Shown: positions 51,333-60,849 of the stretch, in pieces
Numbering within the stretch: the first letter of the stretch is position 1
Layout of the letters: the number at the start of each line of letters is the position of its first letter
Assembly: GCA_944346885.1 (NCBI GenBank)
Contig: CALVMR010000001.1
Span: 1-64,000, forward strand
DNA: 64,000 nt
Direction of reading: 5' to 3'
Source of the DNA: an uncultured Clostridia bacterium
Lineage (GTDB): Bacteria > Bacillota > Clostridia > Christensenellales > Borkfalkiaceae
Made by a program: the position numbers and the translations under genes
The notes under the pieces: generated by a model
Database searches by the model: none
Told to the model about the DNA's origin: nothing
Seen by the model: the letters and a program-made list of their open reading frames with translations, nothing else

Positions 51333-53464
51333 ATACGGCGTTGCAAATGATCTACGACAATTACACGGGCGAAGAGCGCAACTTGCTCATCCGCGCCTAT
51401 CATTTTGCCGAACAGGCGCACAGCGGGCAAAAGCGCGCCTCCGGCGAGGCGTATTTTATCCATCCCTGCGCCGTTGCGCAGATCTTGATGGAGCTGGGGC
51501 TGGACTGCGCCACCATTGCCGCCGCGTTTTTGCACGACGTCATCGAAGATACGCCCGTCACCGAAGAGGATATCCGCGGCGGGTTCGGCGAAGAGGTTTT
51601 GCAGCTCGTATCCGGCGTGACCAAGCTGGATAAGATCTTTTTTAAATCGCACGAAGAGGAGGAGGCGGAAAATTTCCGCAAGATCTTCGTGGCGATGGCG
51701 AAGGATATCCGCGTCATCATCATCAAACTTGCCGACCGCCTGCACAACATGCGCTCTTTGAATTTTCTCTCCAAAGAGCGGCAGCAGCGCATGGCGCGCG
51801 AAACGCTGGATATCTATACGCCGCTTGCGGGGCGGCTCGGTATTTCGCAGATCAAATGCGAGCTGGAAGACCTGTGCCTAAAATACTTGGAGCCGGAGGC
51901 GTACGAATTTTTGGTGGAGAACATCCATCAAAAATTATACGAACGGCACAACTTTGTCGATTACGTCGTCAAAGAGATCAAAAGCATTTTAGACGAAAGC
52001 AAGATCGAAGGGGAGGTGTTCGGGCGCCCCAAGCATTTTTATTCCATCTACAAAAAAATGACGCAGCAAAACAAAACGCTCGATCAGATCTACGACCTCA
52101 CCGCCGTGCGCGTCATCGTGGGCACCGTAGACGAGTGTTATGAGGTGTTCGGCAAGATCCACAAGCGCTGGAAGCCCATCCCCGGCAGGATCAAAGATTA
52201 CATCGCCACCCCCAAGCCGAACATGTACCAATCGCTGCATACGACCGTCGTCACCGATTTCGGGCAGCCGTTCGAGATCCAGATCCGCACCTACGAGATG
52301 CACCGCACGGCGGAGTTCGGTATCGCCGCGCACTGGAAGTACAAAGAAAAGAAGGCGGACGATTCCGCCTTTACCGAGCGCCTCTCTTGGATCCGCGAAG
52401 TGTTAGATTGGGAGGGCGGCTTAAAAGATTCCAAAGATTTTATGGAATCTTTAAAGACCGAGCTGTATTCCAACGAGCTTTTGGTGTTTACCCCGAAGGG
52501 CAAGGTCATCTCCCTCGCCAAGGACGCCACGCCCATCGATTTTGCCTACGCCATCCACAGCGAGATCGGCAACCACTGCGTAGGGGCAAAGGTCAATTCC
52601 AAGATCGTGCCTCTCGGCGCCACGCTGCACACGGGAGACGTGGTGGAGGTGCTCACCAACCCCAATTCCAAGGGACCTTCTTGGGATTGGTTGAAGATCG
52701 TAAAATCGTCCAGCGCACGCGCCAAGATCAAGCAGTTTTTCAAACGCGAAATGAAGGACGAGAACATCAAACTCGGCAAAAGCATGCTCGAATCGGAGGC
52801 GAAGCGGCGCGGCTATGCGCTTTCGGATATCCTCACCGAGCAGAGTTTCGGAAAGGTCGCCGAGCGTTTCTCCTTCGCCAATCAAGACGAAATGTTCGCC
52901 TCCGTCGGGTACGGCGCCATCACCGTCTACCAGGTCCTGTTCAAGCTCATCGATTATTACAAAAAGGAAGTGCCCAAACCGCCCACGTACCGCGGCGAAG
53001 TAAAAACGGATGCGGGCGGCGTCATCGTCAAGGGGCAAAGCGGGCTGTTAACGCGGTTTGCGGGCTGCTGCAACCCCGTGCCGGGGGATGAGATCGTCGG
53101 CTTTGTTTCGCGCGGAAGGGGGGTCGTCATCCATCGGGCAGACTGCCCCAACGTAAAAAACCTCGAAAGCGAAGGGGAGGAGCGCATCCTGCCCGCCGAG
53201 TGGGCGCAAACGAGCGGCAACCGCTTCGTTGCGGCGATCGTGATCCGCGCCAAGGACCAAGGCGTGGCGCTCTCGGTGCTCACCTCCGTGGTCAGCGACA
53301 TGCGGTTGATGATCGTCGGGGTAAATTCGCGCTTCGATAAAAACAAGACCGCCGTCATCGAGGCAAGCGTACGCCTCAACGGGAAAGAGGATATCGACCA
53401 GCTCATCAAAAAGATCCGGCAGGACGACCGCATCGACGAGGTGTTCCGCACGACGGCGAAGTAA
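51329..53464 (+). CDS. rsh: Bifunctional (p)ppGpp synthetase/hydrolase, RelA/SpoT family
   Basis: 711 residues. HD hydrolase domain (about 30-180, with HPCAVAQILMELG and HDVIEDT), synthetase domain (about 230-345, RPKHFYSIYKKM, DLTAVRVIV, EIQIRTYEMHRTAEFGIAAHW), TGS (about 385-445, VFTPKGKVISLAKDATPIDFAYAIHS), a Cys-containing CC region (GCCNPVPGDEIVGF) and a C-terminal ACT (about 635-711). All four domains are intact. Coupled to recJ by overlap. Confidence 0.95.
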   Translation: MNTALQMIYDNYTGEERNLLIRAYHFAEQAHSGQKRASGEAYFIHPCAVAQILMELGLDCATIAAAFLHDVIEDTPVTEEDIRGGFGEEVLQLVSGVTKLDKIFFKSHEEEEAENFRKIFVAMAKDIRVIIIKLADRLHNMRSLNFLSKERQQRMARETLDIYTPLAGRLGISQIKCELEDLCLKYLEPEAYEFLVENIHQKLYERHNFVDYVVKEIKSILDESKIEGEVFGRPKHFYSIYKKMTQQNKTLDQIYDLTAVRVIVGTVDECYEVFGKIHKRWKPIPGRIKDYIATPKPNMYQSLHTTVVTDFGQPFEIQIRTYEMHRTAEFGIAAHWKYKEKKADDSAFTERLSWIREVLDWEGGLKDSKDFMESLKTELYSNELLVFTPKGKVISLAKDATPIDFAYAIHSEIGNHCVGAKVNSKIVPLGATLHTGDVVEVLTNPNSKGPSWDWLKIVKSSSARAKIKQFFKREMKDENIKLGKSMLESEAKRRGYALSDILTEQSFGKVAERFSFANQDEMFASVGYGAITVYQVLFKLIDYYKKEVPKPPTYRGEVKTDAGGVIVKGQSGLLTRFAGCCNPVPGDEIVGFVSRGRGVVIHRADCPNVKNLESEGEERILPAEWAQTSGNRFVAAIVIRAKDQGVALSVLTSVVSDMRLMIVGVNSRFDKNKTAVIEASVRLNGKEDIDQLIKKIRQDDRIDEVFRTTAK

Positions 53465-53482
53465 AAGCGTTTGTAGAAGGCG

Positions 53483-53560
53483 TTTGCGCCGCCGCGCAGC
53501 CTCGCGGCGGCGCCGAAGCGCAGCCTCGCGGCGGCGCCGAAGCGCAAATTTGAAGCGCCG
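53483..53560. repeat. 24-bp tandem repeat
   Basis: GCGCAGCCTCGCGGCGGCGCCGAA is repeated twice in full with a partial copy on each side, in the gap between rsh and the MBL gene. Confidence 0.8.
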
Positions 53561-53624
53561 CGCGCGTTTTTACAAAACGGCGCGGCGGCTCCCGTCTTGC
53601 GGGCGGCGGTTTTAAAGCGGAAAA

Positions 53625-54236
53625 ATGGATACATTCAGTGTTTTTTGCGTTCCCGCGGGCGTGCTGCGGGCAAACAGTTATCTCGTCACAAAAGACGGAA
53701 AAAACGCCGTGCTCATCGATTGCGGCGGAGAAGAACCGCTGCAAGAGGCGGCGCGGCGCGGGCTGCGCATTGCCGCCGTGCTGCTTACGCACGGGCATTT
53801 CGATCACATCGGCGGGTGCGCGGCGGCGCAGCGGGCGGGGATCCCCGTGTGCTGCGCACAGGCAGAGGTGCCGCTGCTCGCGGCGCAGCCTGCCTTTGCG
53901 GCGCAGCTCGGCATCCCGCTGCCCCCGTTCCGCGCGGATAAAACCTTTGCGGAGGGGGAGCTGCTCGAATACGCGGGGTGCCCGTTCCGCGTGCTGGCAA
54001 CGCCGGGGCACACGCCCGGCAGCGTCTGCTTTTCGGGCGGCGGCGCGCTGTTTACGGGCGATACGCTCTTTGCGGGAAGCGTCGGAAGAACGGACCTTCC
54101 CGGCGGCAGCGGCGCGCAGCTGCGGCAGAGCCTGCGGCGGCTGTTCGCGCTGCAAGGGGAGTATACCCTCTATACGGGGCACGGCGAAGAGAGCACGCTC
54201 GCTTATGAGCGGGCGCACAATCCTTTTGCGGAGTGA
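53625..54236 (+). CDS. MBL-fold metallo-hydrolase (glyoxalase II-like)
   Basis: 203 residues. Metal-binding THGHFDHIGG (about 54-63, HxHxDH), then His in ATPGHTPGS (about 128), Asp in LFTGDTLF (about 143) and a final His in YTGHGEES. This is the compact glyoxalase II/YcbL type. The usual clostridial neighbour dtd is missing between rsh and this gene. hemZ starts 3 bp after the stop. Confidence 0.92.
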   Translation: MDTFSVFCVPAGVLRANSYLVTKDGKNAVLIDCGGEEPLQEAARRGLRIAAVLLTHGHFDHIGGCAAAQRAGIPVCCAQAEVPLLAAQPAFAAQLGIPLPPFRADKTFAEGELLEYAGCPFRVLATPGHTPGSVCFSGGGALFTGDTLFAGSVGRTDLPGGSGAQLRQSLRRLFALQGEYTLYTGHGEESTLAYERAHNPFAE

Positions 54237-54239
54237 ACG

Positions 54240-55622
54240 ATGACCACGAATACCGCGTTTTTGTATCCGGAACTCATGGACGTGGTGCGCCTGTTCGGCG
54301 CGGACACGCAGATCGCGCATACGTTTACAAAGGAAGGCGACGTTTTCCGCAACGAAGTGACCGTTTGCGGCAAAACGTATTCCTTTGCGGAGGAACAGCC
54401 CTGCGCGGACGAGCTCGAACACAAGCGCTATGCCAAGCGTTTTGCCAAACTCGCCGTGTATCGGGCGCTGGAAGCGGCAACGGGCAGGAGCATGCCGTGG
54501 GGCGCGCTGACGGGGATCCGCCCGACCAAGCTCGCCTATGCCGAGCTTGCCGCGGGCAGGGCGTTTGCGCCGCTGTTTGAAAAATTCGGCGTCTGCGAGC
54601 AAAACATTTCGCTCGTGCGCGACGTGCTTGCCGCGCAAAAAGGGCTGTACGCGCGGGAGGAGGGCGCCGCCGACCTGTACATCGGCATCCCGTTTTGCCC
54701 ATCCAAGTGCAATTACTGTTCCTTTATAACGGCGGATATTTCCCGAACGGGCAAGTTCGTCGAGGCGTATTTGGCGGCGCTGGAAAGAGAGATCGCCGCC
54801 TGCCGCGGGCTCTTTCAAACGCTGCGCAGCGTCTACATCGGCGGGGGTACGCCCTTCGTGCTGCAAACGGAGCAGCTGCGGCAGGTGCTGCGCGCGGTGC
54901 AGCCGCTCCTTCCCGCGGGCGTCGAATACACCGTGGAGGCGGGGCGTCCGGACGTGTTCACGCCCGAAAAATTGGAGCTGCTGCGCGGCTTCGGCGTGAC
55001 GCGCATTTGCGTCAACCCGCAGAGCTTTTGCGACGAAACGCTTCGGCGCATCGGGCGCAGGCATACCGCGGCGGATATCTACCGCGCGTATGAGACGGCG
55101 CGCCCCTTCGGGTTCGATATAAATGTAGACCTCATTGCGGGGCTGACGGGGGAGAGCACGGAAGAATTTTGCAAAAGCGTGGAACAAGCCGTCGCGCTCC
55201 GCCCCGAAAACATCACCGTGCACACGCTCTGCCTCAAAAAGGGGGCGCAGCTTAAAGAGGAAGAGCATTTTCTTGCGGCGGAGGGCGTAAAAGAGATGCT
55301 CGCTTATGCGCGCAAGGCGCTGTACGCGGCGGGATATCAGCCCTATTATCTGTACCGCCAAAAGTATATGGCGGGCAATTTTGAAAACACGGGCTGGTGC
55401 AAGCCGGGCAAGGCGTGCGTGTACAACATCGACGTGATGGAAGAAACGTGTGACAACCTCGCCTGCGGCGCGAATGCCGTGACCAAAAAACTGTTCGCGC
55501 AGGGCGCGCGCATCGAGCGCCTCGGCGCTCCAAAGGATATCCCGACTTATATCGCAAAGGCGGGCGAAGTTGCCGAAAAAAAGCGCCTCCTCTTCACGGA
55601 AGGAGAGAGGATGCGGCAATAG
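54240..55622 (+). CDS. hemZ: Radical SAM coproporphyrinogen dehydrogenase-like protein HemZ
   Basis: 460 residues. An N-terminal domain of about 155 residues (with WGALTGIRPTKLAY, diagnostic for HemZ) precedes the radical SAM core with GIPFCPSKCNYCSF (about 156-169, Cys x3 Cys x2 Cys), YIGGGTP and NVDLIAGL. A HemW-like C-terminus contains YYLYRQKYMAGNFENTGW. Related to oxygen-independent coproporphyrinogen oxidase. Whether it acts in haem synthesis here is uncertain because no other haem gene is in the window. Confidence 0.9.
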   Translation: MTTNTAFLYPELMDVVRLFGADTQIAHTFTKEGDVFRNEVTVCGKTYSFAEEQPCADELEHKRYAKRFAKLAVYRALEAATGRSMPWGALTGIRPTKLAYAELAAGRAFAPLFEKFGVCEQNISLVRDVLAAQKGLYAREEGAADLYIGIPFCPSKCNYCSFITADISRTGKFVEAYLAALEREIAACRGLFQTLRSVYIGGGTPFVLQTEQLRQVLRAVQPLLPAGVEYTVEAGRPDVFTPEKLELLRGFGVTRICVNPQSFCDETLRRIGRRHTAADIYRAYETARPFGFDINVDLIAGLTGESTEEFCKSVEQAVALRPENITVHTLCLKKGAQLKEEEHFLAAEGVKEMLAYARKALYAAGYQPYYLYRQKYMAGNFENTGWCKPGKACVYNIDVMEETCDNLACGANAVTKKLFAQGARIERLGAPKDIPTYIAKAGEVAEKKRLLFTEGERMRQ

Positions 55623-55942
55623 TTGCGGCGGTCGTTACGGATTGGGGTGCGGGGCGTGTTTTTTACGGATACGATAAAAGTAAAGATATCGTTTTTCCGC
55701 GTATCCCGTACGGTGTGATCCGGTTCGTGCGGCATAAATACTATATACCAAAATAAAAAATTGTCAAGGCGAAAAAAGAAATCCTGCGGAAAGGAGCACC
55801 TTGAAAATTATTTTGCCATGCCCGCGTATTTTGTTTACTTTTTTGCGGGTTTATGGTAAACTGATAACCGTACGTTGACAAAGCCGTTCGAATCTCCGCG
55901 GCGCGCTTTGTTTACGCGAAAAAATTTCCAAGGAGTAAAAAA
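55623..55942. other. Intergenic region with the rpsO promoter and leader
   Basis: Holds an AT-rich stretch, the rpsO promoter and about 75 nt of leader. In the leader ACAAAG (about 55877) can pair with CTTTGT (about 55909), a hairpin that might serve S15 autoregulation. No gene seen. Confidence 0.5.
55834..55862 (+). promoter_or_regulatory. Promoter of rpsO
   Basis: TTTACT (55834-55839), a 17-nt spacer and TAAACT (55857-55862). A moderate match. Confidence 0.5.
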
Positions 55943-56206
55943 ATGGAAAAGGAAAAAAAGGCACAGATCATCGAAGAATTTAAGCGTCATGACGGCGATA
56001 CCGGCTCTTCCGAAGTGCAGATCGCTCTTTTGACCGAGCGCATCAACCACCTCAACGAGCACCTCAAAGAGCACCCGCACGACAACCATTCCCGCAGGGG
56101 GCTGCTGAAAATGGTAGGGCAGCGCAGAGGACTTTTGGACTACATCAAGGCGAACGACATCGAAAAATACCGCGACATCATTGCGCGCCTCGATTTGAGA
56201 AAATAA
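55943..56206 (+). CDS. rpsO: 30S ribosomal protein S15
   Basis: 87 residues, close to the family's 88-89. [29 protein letters not shown] and [23 protein letters not shown] are the S15 signatures for 16S rRNA binding. AAGGAG precedes the ATG. Followed by pnp, the usual bacterial pair. Confidence 0.97.
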   Translation: MEKEKKAQIIEEFKRHDGDTGSSEVQIALLTERINHLNEHLKEHPHDNHSRRGLLKMVGQRRGLLDYIKANDIEKYRDIIARLDLRK

Positions 56207-56214
56207 GCATATTT

Positions 56215-56245
56215 AAGGGCGGAACAGGTGTTCACGCCCTTTTAT
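56215..56245 (+). terminator. Attenuator/terminator between rpsO and pnp
   Basis: AAGGGCG-GAAC-AGGT-GTTC-A-CGCCCTT then TTAT. The short T tract suggests partial read-through into pnp. Confidence 0.5.
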
Positions 56246-56293
56246 AGAGTTTGGGAGCATTCCCGCAAGAACAAGTAAGGAGCAGGTAACAAA

Positions 56294-58393
56294 ATGACAA
56301 AAACTTTCAGGCAGTTTGAAACGGAAGTCGGCGGCAGAAAGGTCATCGTCGAAACGGGCAAGTATGCCGAACAGGCAAACGGCTCGTGCGTTGTCCGCTG
56401 CGGCGACACCGTTGTGATGGTCAACGTCACCATGAGCGAAACGCCGCGCGAGGGGATGGACTTTTTCCCGTTGCAGGTAGACTTTGAAGAAAAAATGTAT
56501 GCGGTCGGCAAGATCCCCGGCGGTTTTAAAAAGCGCGAGGGCAGGGCGAGCGATAAGGGGATCTTAACGTCCCGCCTCATTGACCGCCCCATCCGTCCGC
56601 TCTTCCCCAAGGGGCTGTACAACGACGTTGTAGTCGTGGCGACCGCTCTTTCGGTGGATACGAACATCCCGCCCGAACCCTTTGCGATGATGGGCAGCTC
56701 CATCGCGCTGAGCATTTCGGATATCCCGTGGGCGGGTCCTACGGGTTCGGTGCAGGTCGGCATGGTAGACGGGCAGTACGTTATCAACCCCGACAACGAG
56801 CAGCGCGAAAAGAGCACCATCGCTTTGAGCCTTGCGGGCACCAAGGATGCGATCATGATGGTCGAAGCGGGCGCCAAAGAGGTTTCGGACGAGGCGATGG
56901 TCGGCGCCATCCTTTTCGGGCACGAAGAGATCAAAAAGCAGTGCGCGTTCATCGAACAGATCCAAAAAGAAGTGGGCAAGCCCAAGCGCCAGATGGAGCT
57001 GTATCACGTTCCGGAAGAGCTGGATGCCGCGGTGCGCGCCTATGCTTCGGATATGCTGGATAAGGCGCTGGAAGAGTTTGACCGCACCGCCCGCGAAGAA
57101 AAGCAGAACGAAGTGGAAAAGAACGTGCTCGAACATTTTGCCGAGGTCTACCCCGATAAAAAGAGGGAGGTCAAGGACAGCCTGTATTACATGACCAAGG
57201 AAAAGGTGCGTGCCAAGATCTTGGATAAGGGCATCCGCCCCGACGGGCGCAAACTTACCGAGATCCGCCCCATCTGGTGCGAAGTGGGCATCCTGCCCCG
57301 CGTGCACGGCTCCGCCGTGTTCACCCGCGGGCAGACGCAGGCGCTCACCACCTGCACGCTGGGCACTCTCTCCGAGGTGCAGAAGCTGGACGGGCTGGAC
57401 GATGAAACGGCAAACCGCTACATGCACCAGTACAATTTCCCCGGCTATTCGACGGGCGAGGCGAAGGCGCTGCGCAGCCCTTCCCGCCGCGAGATCGGGC
57501 ACGGCGCCCTTGCCGAGCGCGCGCTCGAACCCGTTGTGCCGAGCGAAGAAGAGTTCCCGTATGCCATCCGCATGGTTTCGGATATTTTGAGTTCCAACGG
57601 CTCTACGTCGCAGGCGTCCGTCTGCGGTTCCACCCTTGCGCTGATGGACGCGGGCGTGCCCATCAAGGCGCCCGTGGCGGGCTGCGCCATGGGGCTCATC
57701 AAGGATGCGGAGAGCGGCCGCGTTGCCATCCTCACCGATATCCAGGGGCTGGAAGATTTCCTCGGCGATATGGACTTCAAGGTCGCGGGAACGGAAAACG
57801 GCATTACCGCCATTCAGATGGATATCAAGATCAAGGGCATCGACGAGGCGATCCTGCGTAAAGCGATCGCGCAGGCAAACGACGGCAGGCACTTTATTTT
57901 GAACAAAATGCTCTCCGTTATCCCCGCGCCGCGCAAAGAGCTTTCCAAGTACGCGCCCAAGATCATCTCCTTTAACATCGATCCCGAAAAGATCCGCGAG
58001 GTCATCGGCAGCGGCGGCAAGGTCATCAACAAGATCATCGAAGAGACGGGCGTTAAGATCGACATCGACGACGACGGAAAGGTCTGCATCGCCACCTACG
58101 GCGAAAACCTCGAAAACGCCGAGCGCGCCAAGGCGATCATTCTCTCCATCGCGCGCGATCCCGAAGTGGGGGATATGTTCATCGGTTCGGTCGTGCGCAT
58201 CCTCTCCAAGGTCGGCGCGTTTGTGGAATTGGCACCCGGCAAGGACGGCATGATCCACATTTCCCGCCTTTCCGACAAGCGCATCAATTCCGTGGAGGAC
58301 GTGCTCTCCATCGGCGATACCGTTAAAGTGGAGATCATCAAGATCGGGGAAAAGGGCATCGACTTGAAGCTCCTCGAAAAGATGGAAGGCTAA
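56294..58393 (+). CDS. pnp: Polyribonucleotide nucleotidyltransferase (PNPase)
   Basis: 699 residues. 3'-5' phosphorolytic RNA decay. Two RNase PH domains (about 10-215 and 310-535) flank a helical linker. [26 protein letters not shown] and the second-core [10 protein letters not shown] with DMDFKVAG are visible. A KH domain (about 555-615, [15 protein letters not shown]) and an S1 domain (about 620-690, [16 protein letters not shown]) follow. Complete. Confidence 0.97.
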   Translation: MTKTFRQFETEVGGRKVIVETGKYAEQANGSCVVRCGDTVVMVNVTMSETPREGMDFFPLQVDFEEKMYAVGKIPGGFKKREGRASDKGILTSRLIDRPIRPLFPKGLYNDVVVVATALSVDTNIPPEPFAMMGSSIALSISDIPWAGPTGSVQVGMVDGQYVINPDNEQREKSTIALSLAGTKDAIMMVEAGAKEVSDEAMVGAILFGHEEIKKQCAFIEQIQKEVGKPKRQMELYHVPEELDAAVRAYASDMLDKALEEFDRTAREEKQNEVEKNVLEHFAEVYPDKKREVKDSLYYMTKEKVRAKILDKGIRPDGRKLTEIRPIWCEVGILPRVHGSAVFTRGQTQALTTCTLGTLSEVQKLDGLDDETANRYMHQYNFPGYSTGEAKALRSPSRREIGHGALAERALEPVVPSEEEFPYAIRMVSDILSSNGSTSQASVCGSTLALMDAGVPIKAPVAGCAMGLIKDAESGRVAILTDIQGLEDFLGDMDFKVAGTENGITAIQMDIKIKGIDEAILRKAIAQANDGRHFILNKMLSVIPAPRKELSKYAPKIISFNIDPEKIREVIGSGGKVINKIIEETGVKIDIDDDGKVCIATYGENLENAERAKAIILSIARDPEVGDMFIGSVVRILSKVGAFVELAPGKDGMIHISRLSDKRINSVEDVLSIGDTVKVEIIKIGEKGIDLKLLEKMEG

Positions 58394-58411
58394 AAACAAA
58401 TTTTACGAAAC

Positions 58412-58452
58412 ACGCGCCCCGCGGCGTTGCCGCGGGGCGCGGTCTGTATTTT
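58412..58452. terminator. Terminator after pnp
   Basis: CGCGCCCCGCGGC-GTT-GCCGCGGGGCGCG then GTCTGTATTTTTT. A second GC hairpin (58466-58497) lies before the end of the convergent gene. Confidence 0.75.
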
Positions 58453-58514
58453 TTATAAAAAACGGGCAGCCCGCGGCATTGCCGCGGGCTGCCCGCCGTG
58501 CGGAAAAGCAGCCG

Positions 58515-59150
58515 CTATTGTTTTTGAAAAACGCGCCTCGGCTGCCCGCAAACGGGGCAGACCCAGCTTTCGGGCAGCTGTTCGAAGAGGACGTCTCCCT
58601 CGTACACGTGCCCGCAAACCGAGCACACCCACTTGCCTTCGGCGGCGGGCGCTTCGGCTTGGTAGGTGGGGGCGTTTTTCGCCGTTTTGCCTTTGAGCAC
58701 GCTGTGGTAGTACGCATACGTCATGGGCGCGCCGTTTTGCAGTGTATCCGCGCCGATCGCCTCGCCGAGGAATACCGTGTGCGTCGCCGTTTCCATCCTG
58801 TCGATCACGCGGCAGCAGATGTATGCGCAGGCGTCGTCGATCACGGGGAGTTTATCCCGCACCGAATAGGGTACGCCTTCGAACTTTTTAACGTCCTTTC
58901 CCGAACGGAACCCGAAAGCGCCGATCAGGGCGGGGTCACTGCCCTGGTGCAGCACGGAAAGCGCAAAATGGCCGCACGAGGCAATGCATTTGTTGGTATA
59001 GTTGTTCTTGTTGATGCTCACAAGCACCGTTGCGGGGGAGGAGGTGACTTGGATGGCGCTGTTGGCAACGCAGCCCGTGGGGCTGCCCGCATCCCAAGTT
59101 GAAACAATGTATACCCCGTACGAAAGGGCATAAAATGCTTTTGCGTTCAT
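58515..59150 (-). CDS. Flavin reductase-rubredoxin fusion (high-molecular-weight rubredoxin type)
   Basis: 211 residues. Residues about 1-150 are a flavin reductase-like FMN domain ([32 protein letters not shown]). Residues about 170-208 are a rubredoxin with the two iron-binding pairs [10 protein letters not shown] and CPVCGQP. Such fusions (Hrb in acetogens) pass electrons from NAD(P)H to oxygen- or NO-reducing flavodiiron proteins. CGGAG precedes ATG 59150. Lies 130 bp downstream of rubrerythrin on the same strand. Confidence 0.92.
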   Translation of the reverse strand: MNAKAFYALSYGVYIVSTWDAGSPTGCVANSAIQVTSSPATVLVSINKNNYTNKCIASCGHFALSVLHQGSDPALIGAFGFRSGKDVKKFEGVPYSVRDKLPVIDDACAYICCRVIDRMETATHTVFLGEAIGADTLQNGAPMTYAYYHSVLKGKTAKNAPTYQAEAPAAEGKWVCSVCGHVYEGDVLFEQLPESWVCPVCGQPRRVFQKQ

Positions 59151-59279
59151 AAAAGCTCCGAAAAAAATTGTATCGTTTCGGCTTTTTTGCTGCCATCGGC
59201 AGGGGCAAGCGCCGCGGTTTCGGGCAGCCCCTTTGCCGCGCCGCAAGAGCGAGCCTGCGCGGCGCCCGTGCGGGGCTTT

Positions 59280-59825
59280 TTAATAATTTTCCGCCTTGAG
59301 CTGGAAATATGCCTTCGGATGCGCGCAAACGGGGCACAGTTCGGGTGCCTTTTTGCCGATCACGATATGCCCGCAGTTCGAGCATTGCCAAACCATCTCT
59401 TCGTCGCGCGAAAAAACGATGCCCTCTTTTACGTTTTTGAGCAGGGCAAGGTAGCGCTTTTCGTGCTCGCGTTCGATATCGCCCACCTTTTCAAACAAAA
59501 AGGCGATGTGTTCAAACCCTTCTTCGCGCGCCTCTTTGGCGAAGGTCGCGTACATATCCGTCCATTCGTAATTTTCGCCGGCGGCAGCGTCGGCAAGGTT
59601 GCACTCCGTCGTCGGCACTTCGCCGCCGTGCAGCAGTTTGAACCAGATCTTGGCGTGCTCCTTTTCGTTGTTTGCCGTCTCTTCGAACAGGGCGGCGATC
59701 TGTACGTATCCCTCTTTTTTTGCCTTGCTCGCGTAGTAGGTGTATTTGTTGCGCGCTTGGCTTTCGCCCGCAAACGCCGCCTGCAAATTCGCCTCCGTTT
59801 TGCTGCCTTTGAGTTCTTTTGCCAT
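59280..59825 (-). CDS. rbr: Rubrerythrin
   Basis: 181 residues. Reduces hydrogen peroxide in anaerobes. Diiron ligands are in [13 protein letters not shown] (Glu about 21), [14 protein letters not shown] (Glu and His about 54-57), Glu near 97 and [10 protein letters not shown] (about 128-131). The C-terminal rubredoxin site has CSNCGH and CPVCAHP. AAAGGAG precedes the start. Its own promoter is upstream. Confidence 0.95.
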   Translation of the reverse strand: MAKELKGSKTEANLQAAFAGESQARNKYTYYASKAKKEGYVQIAALFEETANNEKEHAKIWFKLLHGGEVPTTECNLADAAAGENYEWTDMYATFAKEAREEGFEHIAFLFEKVGDIEREHEKRYLALLKNVKEGIVFSRDEEMVWQCSNCGHIVIGKKAPELCPVCAHPKAYFQLKAENY

Positions 59826-59952
59826 CGTTGCTTCTCCTTTTTGCTGCGCGCGGGAAGTCCGTACGGTTATTTTGCGCCGCGGCAAACGCTTTTCCGCTTT
59901 TTGCGGCGGGCGTTCGGTGCGGGCAATACGGGCACACAGCTTTCTACGATAT

Positions 59953-59981
59953 ACTATATCATACAAACATGCCCCTGTCAA
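59953..59981 (-). promoter_or_regulatory. Promoter of rubrerythrin
   Basis: Minus strand: TTGACA (59976-59981), a 17-nt spacer and TATAGT (59953-59958). The AT palindrome around the -10 could bind a PerR-like repressor. Confidence 0.75.
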
Positions 59982-60008
59982 TAGGGCGGTAAAAAATTCC
60001 TTTATCGA

Positions 60009-60038
60009 TTGACAAAACGGGCGCTCTTGCTTTATAAT
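60009..60038 (+). promoter_or_regulatory. Promoter of the ATC-hydrolase-like gene
   Basis: TTGACA (60009-60014), an 18-nt spacer and TATAAT (60033-60038). Divergent from the rubrerythrin promoter. Confidence 0.75.
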
Positions 60039-60092
60039 AAAAGGGAAGAGAAGCGCGCGCGGTACCCCGCGGAGCGCGTAAGGGCGGAGAAT

Positions 60093-60719
60093 ATGGGCTA
60101 CGAGCAAACGGAACTGTATTTTTTGGAGCGGGATCTTTGCATGCGCTTCGGAGAAGAGGAGGGCGCCCGTCTCTATGCCCGCGCGGCGAAGCTGTATACC
60201 GAGCTCGCCGTCACGACCGACTATCATCAAAGCACTACGCTGGAAACGCAGATGAAGCGGCTGGTGCTGCCCGTTGTGGCGCTGTACAAAACGCTGTGCG
60301 TTCACGGATACCGCAAGGCGTCCGCGCTGGGGCTGCTGCGTACGATGACCGAACGCGCGGCGCAAAATACGGCGGAGATCCTCGCCGCGCAGATGCGCAA
60401 AGTGGCGCCGTTCCGCGCTTTCAAACGCAACATCCGCAATTTTATGGAGTACAAATTCCCCGCCGCGGGCGGATGGAAGTGCAGCGGGCTGCAAACGCGC
60501 GGGCGGCGGATCGAGTTCCGTATCGACGAATGCCTGTACCGTGCGATCTCCGCGCGGTTCGGCTGCCCGGAGCTGTGCGGCGTGTTTTGCGATTACGAGC
60601 GCATCGCCTTTGCGGGGCTGCTGCCGCAGGTAAAGTTTTCCTGCGGAGGCAGGCTTGCCGAAGGGCATGCGTTTTGTTCGTTCTGTTTTGAAAAGGGCAC
60701 GCGCCCTAAAAAAAGCTGA
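60093..60719 (+). CDS. L-2-amino-thiazoline-4-carboxylic acid hydrolase family protein
   Basis: 208 residues from [10 protein letters not shown], with GCGGAGA upstream. The C-terminal half shows the family's pattern: [29 protein letters not shown], then [19 protein letters not shown], with Asp and Cys spaced as in ATC hydrolases. An N-terminal helical segment follows the usual layout. The family name comes from a Pseudomonas L-cysteine pathway enzyme; most clostridial members are untested. The in-frame ORF upstream of 60093 overlaps the promoter and is rejected. Confidence 0.75.
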   Translation: MGYEQTELYFLERDLCMRFGEEEGARLYARAAKLYTELAVTTDYHQSTTLETQMKRLVLPVVALYKTLCVHGYRKASALGLLRTMTERAAQNTAEILAAQMRKVAPFRAFKRNIRNFMEYKFPAAGGWKCSGLQTRGRRIEFRIDECLYRAISARFGCPELCGVFCDYERIAFAGLLPQVKFSCGGRLAEGHAFCSFCFEKGTRPKKS

Positions 60720-60768
60720 AAAGAGAGCGCCCCTCGCGGGCGTTTTTCGTTAAAAAATTGAAAAGAGA

Positions 60769-60788
60769 GCGCCCCGCGGGGCGCTTTT
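60769..60788 (+). terminator. Terminator of the ATC-hydrolase-like gene
   Basis: The palindrome GCGCCCCGCGGGGCGC is followed by TTTT. A similar hairpin (60727-60745) with TTTTT precedes it; both share AAAAGAGAGCGCCCC, so one is a duplicate. Confidence 0.75.
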
Positions 60789-60795
60789 CGTTTGT

Positions 60796-60828
60796 AAAAA
60801 AAGCGCCTTCCGCGAACGCGGAAGGCGC
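60796..60828 (-). terminator. Terminator of fba
   Basis: A 12-bp stem GCGCCTTCCGCG / CGCGGAAGGCGC. On the minus strand it is followed by seven T. Confidence 0.85.
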
Positions 60829-60849
60829 AAAATTTTGTTTTTTAAAGGG

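Noticed and set aside
53406-55619. 737-codon minus-strand frame opposite the MBL and hemZ genes
   Set aside because: The plus-strand genes carry full catalytic motifs; the minus frame has none.
56564-58399. 611-codon minus-strand frame opposite pnp
   Set aside because: PNPase on the plus strand is unambiguous; this is a shadow frame.
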